Assembly (NCBI GenBank): GCA_963920665.1
Contig: OY987268.1
Location: 21,082,501-21,146,500 of the forward strand
Direction of reading: 5' to 3'
Length of the DNA: 64,000 nucleotides
From: Straminergon stramineum
Lineage: Eukaryota > Streptophyta > Bryopsida > Hypnales > Calliergonaceae
The translations under genes were made by a program, and so were the position numbers. Each line of letters opens with the position of its first letter. Positions within the stretch are counted from its first letter, which is position 1. The notes beneath the pieces were generated by a model. It worked only from the letters and a program-made list of their open reading frames with translations, did not search any database and was not told where the DNA came from. Positions 58,674 through 64,000 of this stretch are shown piece after piece.

Positions 58674-60653
58674 TGTCAGCCCCCTCAATTTGTCACTAGG
58701 GACTTATTGTTTTTGTTTTTTGTGTTTTGCAATTTTGAGTGTAGTTTCGTACATAAAAAAACCCCCCAAAGAGTGTAGAACCAAAATAGTTATGTTACAT
58801 ACCAGTAAAGTATTTAGTCTAAAAATAGAGTATTATATCTAGAATACCCCAAACCACCACTTGTGTATAGGTTAGAATCCGATTAATGGTAGTACATTAG
58901 AAAATCATGTGTTACTAGTAGAACTGGTTCAAACTCCTCATGCGAGAGAAATTTCTAGGCTAAAATTGGTCGAGGGAACCCTAGTGAGGTATTTAGGTCA
59001 ATTCCTTGTGATAGGTTCTAGTTTTCCTATTTCATTAACGGAATAGTGGAACCCTAGTATTGGCTTGTAAGAGTTGATTATACCAAGACTAAACCATAGA
59101 GGAATCTACCACCGAAAGAAGGTGACAATAGGTTAAAATCATGCCCGAGACCCAATGGCGAAGTCAGTTTGCCAAGATTCCCTCTAGTATGAAAGATTTC
59201 CCTAATACCAATATGTAAATGAGGGGTGAATTTTATTCCACCTAGAACAATGTGTAGAGTAAGAATATGAGCCTACACATGTGTTGTGGTATTCCATGAG
59301 AGGTTCCACAAAAAGTTTTAAAAATTTCTGATAGTTAGAAGATGCTTTTTTGGATGATCAATCGCTAAAATCTACAACAGGAAATTCCTAGAAATTACCC
59401 AAGTGGTAGTAAAATCTCACTAAAAATTATGCTTTGACAGGTTTCAGGACATTTCGATAGTCAAAAGGTCAAGAACCTACAAGATTCTCCAACAACCGAC
59501 ATAATTTAAAGATTCTGGTAGGATTGACTTATGGATCGGGAGTATACAGAAGCAGAATGAGATTGAAGACAAGTTTTTCTTACTCCTCCATACCTACTTA
59601 AGAGCCTAAGCTAGTTACTTTTGTCAGAAAGGTCAAACTTCACAAATTGTTTTTTTACCAAATTTTGGCAGTAAGTCGGCACTAGGTTTCGTTGAGATTT
59701 TGGAGTTAGGAAAAGGGGAAAGAAATACCTTCAGACTAAAAATGGACTTCTAAAGCTAATAGCGCAATCCATTTGTGATTTGGAGTTAATCTCTGAAAAT
59801 TAGGTTTACGGATGAGTATAAAAAGTGAAATCCTCGAAAATAAGGATGAAGAACTCAAAAATCGGATGAAGTCAAGAGATGTAAGGTCCAAGTTAAGGGA
59901 TGTAAGGCCCAAGTGTATTAGGATTCCCATAGTTATGATGAAGTTCCCGTTAGACTTGCTTGTAGTGCACTCCAAGGCTTATCAGGAGGATGGGTGCCCT
60001 TAGAGGAGTATATAAGGGCTCCTTTCCATTTCAAAAATCCTCTCTCTCACTTTTATGGTACTCATGTCACCCTAAATTCTGGCCCTTTAGGCCATATTTT
60101 GTGTTCACTCTTCATGTCATTTGGAGAACTTCTGGTTGGAACAAAATTCTCATAGTCTAGTTGTGTAAGTGTCATATGGAGAAGTTCTGGTTGGAACAAA
60201 ATTCTCATAGTCTAGTTGTGTAAGTGTCATATGGAGAAGTTCTAGTTGGAACAAAACTCTCACAATCCAATTTTCAACTAGTCTAATAATTGTGTCTTGA
60301 AATTTGAGATTAATCTCTTTATATGACAAAGTTTTGACTTCAAGTCTGTGGATTGGTGTAGAATTTTTGGTAATTTTCCAAAATATGGCGAAGCTTTGAC
60401 TTCAAGAAAATTAAGAAGTTGTCTTAAGTCTAGTTTCCAAACCTTTTTTGGAACCTTTAGTTTTGCCCTCCAAAAGATTAGTTAAAAATTCAAGTTTTGC
60501 AAGTGTAGAACAATTAAGACACTTAGAAAGATCCATTACTTGGAAGGCACAATGGACTGTGCTTAGACACTCCAAAGTAGGAACCATTTGATCAAAACCC
60601 AAGAATTTGGTTGTGCTTGCAATTTATTAAGAAAGGATAAATTGACGCTCACA
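58674..60653 (+). repeat. Long LTR-like repeat, most compact complete copy
   Basis: It begins TGTCAGCCCC and ends GACGCTCACA, 1,980 bp. TATA-like gagtatataag lies near 60,006. Downstream is a three-fold 55-bp tandem repeat (60,116-60,270), also present in the copy at 1212. The ends are imperfect inverted repeats of each other (TGT..AGC/GCTCACA). No exact 5-bp duplication is visible. It is taken as a solo LTR or one LTR of a broken element. Confidence 0.62.
60116..60270. repeat. 55-bp tandem repeat within the LTR-like copy
   Basis: tggagaa(c/g)ttct(g)gttggaa recurs at 60122, 60177 and 60232. The corresponding reversed motif (ttccaaccagagcttctcc) occurs three times near 2160-2285, so the triplication predates separation of the copies. 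Confidence 0.9.
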
Positions 60654-61099
60654 TGCATGGGGAAATTTTCTTATATATATATAATTAGTACTTTGAAATT
60701 TTATAGTTTTTCCATATGGGCTTTAAGAATACAAGGTTAGAAAACTCATAATCTTCTTTGAATTGCCAACAATATCTAATAGTAAATAAGACAGTTTATC
60801 ATAGAGGAAGTCACAATAGGGAGACCTCATTCTTCCAACTTATTGAAGAAATACACATTGTACTAGGAGATGAATAGATAACAAAGAATCATTCACTGAA
60901 CTCATTGAAAATTTGCTTGTATCCATCTAAGAGGGTACATAAAACTTTTTCCAACTCACATAACCTCATTCAATCTATTGTAATTGCCTTTAATTTGAAC
61001 CATGCTAATGTCTAAGTTTAAATGACGTTAGGCACAATTACCTTAGAAAATGAAAAAAATGCAGAATGCCTCATTGTAAAGGCTTGTAGGCCACTAATT
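60654..61099. other. No supported gene
   Basis: AT-rich, with a (TA)n run near 60,675; nothing else recognised. Confidence 0.3.
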
Positions 61100-61235
61100 G
61101 AAAGGTGGCCCTAGGGAACCAAACTTTAGGGTGAGAGTGTAGTTCTAAAGACCTAATTCAACACCAAGCTAGTGCCAAAATGGGCCTCTCGAACCACACT
61201 TCACACTAAAGTTTGGTTCCCTAGGGCCACCTTTC
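61100..61235. mobile_element. Short MITE with about 36-bp inverted repeats
   Basis: GAAAGGTGGCCCTAGGGAAC (61100) and GTTCCCTAGGGCCACCTTTC (ending 61235) are exact complements. The pairing extends inward through caaactttag and, with one mismatch, ggtga. The superfamily is not assigned because no target duplication stands out. The following 61,236-61,689 has no gene. Confidence 0.75.
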
Positions 61236-61689
61236 CACTATCCTAGATTATAACAACTAAAGTTATATATCATCATTGCAAAGGGTTTTAATCTCATGAT
61301 CATTTATACATTTGGTATTAATAATTATATGAGTTTTTCCCTTGTTAGATTTTTCTAACTAAAATTCTATAAACTTCAAGATGCTCTTATACTAAAAGAA
61401 AAAAGGTGTCCAGCATAATCAACTACTACACAACTAGTATCTTATACAACTATCGTGTAACTGTAATCCTCTCTATTAGCATCAAATCTAAAATAAATGT
61501 TTTATGTTGTTGTTTTATAATATTGATACCAAGGTTGTCACACTGGACGTATGGACCGCCTGCCTGTCCAATGTGGTCAACACATAGTTGACTTCGTGGT
61601 AAGGTAAAAAAAGCCGATGTGGATTTACTTTGCCACCACCTAGCTGCCAGCGTAGACGTTGGGCACAAACGGAAGTCAATTGGGGCGTG

Positions 61690-61920
61690 GATGTTGGTGG
61701 GGCATGGACGTAGATCAGTAGGGGCATGGATGGAAGACATGGTGTGGATGTAGATCAATAGAGGCGTGGATAGAAGACAGGGTGTGGATGTAGATCCATA
61801 GAGGCGTGGACAGAAGGTAGGGCATAGACGTAGATCGGTAGGGGCGTGGACAAAAGACAGGGTGTGGACATAGATCAATATGGGTGCGAACCGAAGATCG
61901 TAGGGGCGTGGACGGAAGAT
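61690..61920. repeat. GC-richer tandem array, 40-bp unit
   Basis: The unit ggtgtggatgtagatcaata plus gaggcgtggatagaagacag recurs five to six times with substitutions. Proline-, threonine- and leucine-rich frames on the minus strand are translations of this array and are not genes. Confidence 0.85.
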
Positions 61921-62059
61921 TGCAAGGACAAAATGACATTTTGATTTTAATTACTTTGAAGCGCTAAATTGCTATGTCCATGCATTTATAAGGGTGCTAA
62001 ACGACTTTTCAATATATTCAAGAAGTTTGTCCAACTTCCTAGACTGATTATAAATGGGG

Positions 62060-62670
62060 AACAAACTTAGTGTAGAGCTGGCAACACAACATCCACTCTC
62101 TACAAAAGCCTGTACTCTTTGTTGAATGGGGTTGGGAGAACTATCCTAATGAATTGGAAAGGGTGTGCCATAAATTGATCCCAATGAAGGACAAGTTCAA
62201 TCAAGAAAAAAGAAATTTTTTCTTCCAATGCTTCAATGGGCATTGGGATGAGGCCATCAAAAATTCAAATTTGGACCCCATCTTAAACAATTGTTTTGGA
62301 GGGTTGATGGAGTCCAAATCACCAATGATAATAGAGTTCGTATCATTGAGGATGAAAAATTAGAGATGCCCGACCCTCAAGTGTTGTTGTAGATATTAGA
62401 ATTAGAGTGGAGAGAAATTTTTAAGAACGATGGGATGGACTTTTTGCTCGAGCAACATACTCCATCAATGCATTAGACTCTTCAAGAATTGCATCACAAA
62501 TCGTACAAGCCATATTGGAGGAAGATGGGCCAGCAAGAAGAACCCAGTCTAGTGCTCAAAGACTTCATTTAGCCATTTAGGATTAGACGAAGACCTAATT
62601 GTGGAAGCGGGAACTCATGACAACACGGCTAGCCCAAGTGGCACAACACACCACCCTATGAATGTTGACT
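62060..62670 (+). pseudogene. Degenerate coding-like sequence, unidentified
   Basis: A frame open from about 62,082 to TAG 62363 includes LFVEWGWENYPNELERV and FQCFNGHWDEAIKNSN. It has protein-like composition but no supported ATG. Beyond it, short frames continue (for example DEDLIVEAGTHDNTASPSGT near 62,590). It may be the C-terminal part of a dead plant transposase gene (hAT-like proteins are a possibility) or an old host-gene copy. I could not match it to a family with confidence. Confidence 0.3.
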
Positions 62671-64000
62671 AGGTGTACTTCTATGTATTGTGGTTAGTTG
62701 CAGGTACAATCTAATAGAATTTAGCATTATAAAGGCACCTAAAATTTTGGCTTCACTATTACATACTACCTACAATTATATAGCATCCAATAGAATATTC
62801 ACATAGTGACCATGTCATGCCCTTTTCCAATTTTGTATTGTATGACACATATGAAATATATATTTACTTTTTTAAGTTTCTATCTAAATATGTACACATG
62901 TGATTTTTGGATTCACTCGTTTCATAGGTACTTAAAGAAATAATGACCCTCTTACATTTCTTTCTTCTTTCCTAATATCTCCTTTGTATTAATTCACCTA
63001 AACAAGATTGAATCCACTTCTAACTCATAAAACATCATGTACAAGCACAATGTAGGCAATTCCATGTTATCAAAATACGAATCCTATATTTTCATTGCAT
63101 TAAACTAGAAATTGCATATGATTTCCAAATTATTAATAAAATTCTTTTGTTTGTGCATGAAATATTTAGGAAGGATTTCACAATTAACAATTCCCTTGAA
63201 GATTTTTAGAATTAATATTAGCAATCAATAAATAAAATGAAATGAAATGAGGCTATCAAAGCATTTCTACTAATCCCTTCTTCACACATTCAACAACTAC
63301 ATGAAAAATTCCCCAAGGAAATACAAATTGAACATCCAAATGAAAAAAATAGGGAGGAAAATGCCCCCCTCCCCCCTTTGAACCCCTCAATGCCCATTGC
63401 CCAACAACTTTGTGACAATGAAGATTTCCAATTATAACCCTTTGATCTTTTTGGCAACCCAAAGTCCAAAATGTGCTTGAAATGTTTTATTTCAACCATA
63501 CAAAAAGAAAGACCACTTTGTCTACTATACAAGGAATTAATGGTGGAAATTGTTGATACTTTCATTTTTACATTATAAATTTATAACAACTTCGGATGAT
63601 TAACTTCATAGGCTAAAGAAATAGATTTTAGAAGAAAAATTTAGAAAAGACAAGTAATTCTTTTCTACACCCCAAGAAAATTTGTCTTGGAATCTAAAGT
63701 GAATCTAGGAATTTTTTTTCAAAATTTGAAAAATACAAAAATCTCTCAAATTTGTACTTTTGTAGTCTTGTACACATTTTCAAAATTGAAATACAAGAAG
63801 TAAAAGACGGAAATTCACCAAATGGGATCCAAATTTTTTTTTTAAATTCACACAAGTTAACTTTATAAAATTTAACTATTGAATGTATTGATATTATTAT
63901 CATATTTCTAGCATCGACTTCAAGGGATTTGGATTCATTCTAATTATTTTGTATTCTTTATTACAATAGGTTGAAGATTTTATTTTAAAAATTGTTCCAA
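62671..64000. other. No supported gene
   Basis: AT-rich to the window end, with a C run near 63,366. Frames up to about 90 codons on the minus strand show no recognisable domain or supporting signals. Confidence 0.3.

Noticed and set aside
61450..61878. 142-codon minus-strand frame rich in Pro, Thr, Leu, Cys
   Set aside because: It is produced by the 40-bp tandem array, whose unit lacks stops in that frame.
1..64000. Defence island, biosynthetic cluster or other multi-gene system
   Set aside because: No intact protein gene, operon or conserved gene neighbourhood is present; the ordered structure in the window is explained by nested transposable elements.

Overview
The window reads as an AT-rich, non-genic stretch of a large plant-like nuclear genome. 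The evidence is a decayed Ty3/gypsy chromovirus pol, long LTR-like repeats, CACTA elements with 3-bp duplications, PIF/Harbinger-like elements with TTA/TAA duplications, and no bacterial gene organisation or intact long reading frame. I cannot name the species. A Tc1-type transposase relic and many TTAA-flanked elements are unusual company for a flowering plant, so a non-angiosperm land plant is possible. No rRNA, tRNA, CRISPR array, operon or intact protein gene was found.

The main result is a cluster of 18 elements bounded by TTAA (or a one-base variant), with terminal inverted repeats (TIRs) of the CCCCTAAAGGnCC or CCCTAGAAAGG type. They fall into length classes of about 220, 570, 640, 920 and 1,200 bp. 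This is the signature of piggyBac-like (or Sola3-like) non-autonomous transposons. When the nested insertions and their duplicated target bases are removed by eye, interrupted copies return to the length of uninterrupted relatives, which is strong internal support.

Layout. 1-3.1 kb: two pieces of a long LTR-like repeat on the minus strand. 3.6-9.3 kb: a CACTA-type MITE, a Harbinger-like element and a dense run of TTAA elements, the last interrupted by a second Harbinger-like element exactly in its TTAA. 11-13.2 kb: an LTR-like GC-richer segment and a 180-bp tandem array. 15.2-17.7 kb: the chromovirus pol relic. 18.1-27 kb: a foldback element with a TTAA element inside, then a TTAA element split by a 5.4-kb LTR-like repeat that itself holds a Harbinger-like element and a 60-bp array. 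27-38.4 kb: more TTAA elements, one holding an hAT-like insert and one holding a CACTA element with a 600-bp hairpin inside. 38.8-42.2 kb: Harbinger-like elements and a possible gene fragment. 42.6-50 kb: further TTAA elements, an inverted repeat and a degenerate tandem array. 51.6-54.1 kb: a Tc1-like element with a recognisable but dead DD34E-type transposase, broken by a CACTA-type MITE and by a shorter element with its own termini. 55.7-60.7 kb: two opposed LTR-like copies with a TTAA element between them. 61-64 kb: a small MITE, a 40-bp array and unidentified degenerate coding-like sequence.

The genes do not work together as a pathway. The window records successive transposition, and the nesting gives relative ages: TTAA elements are usually the hosts, while CACTA, Harbinger, hAT and LTR elements are usually the later guests.
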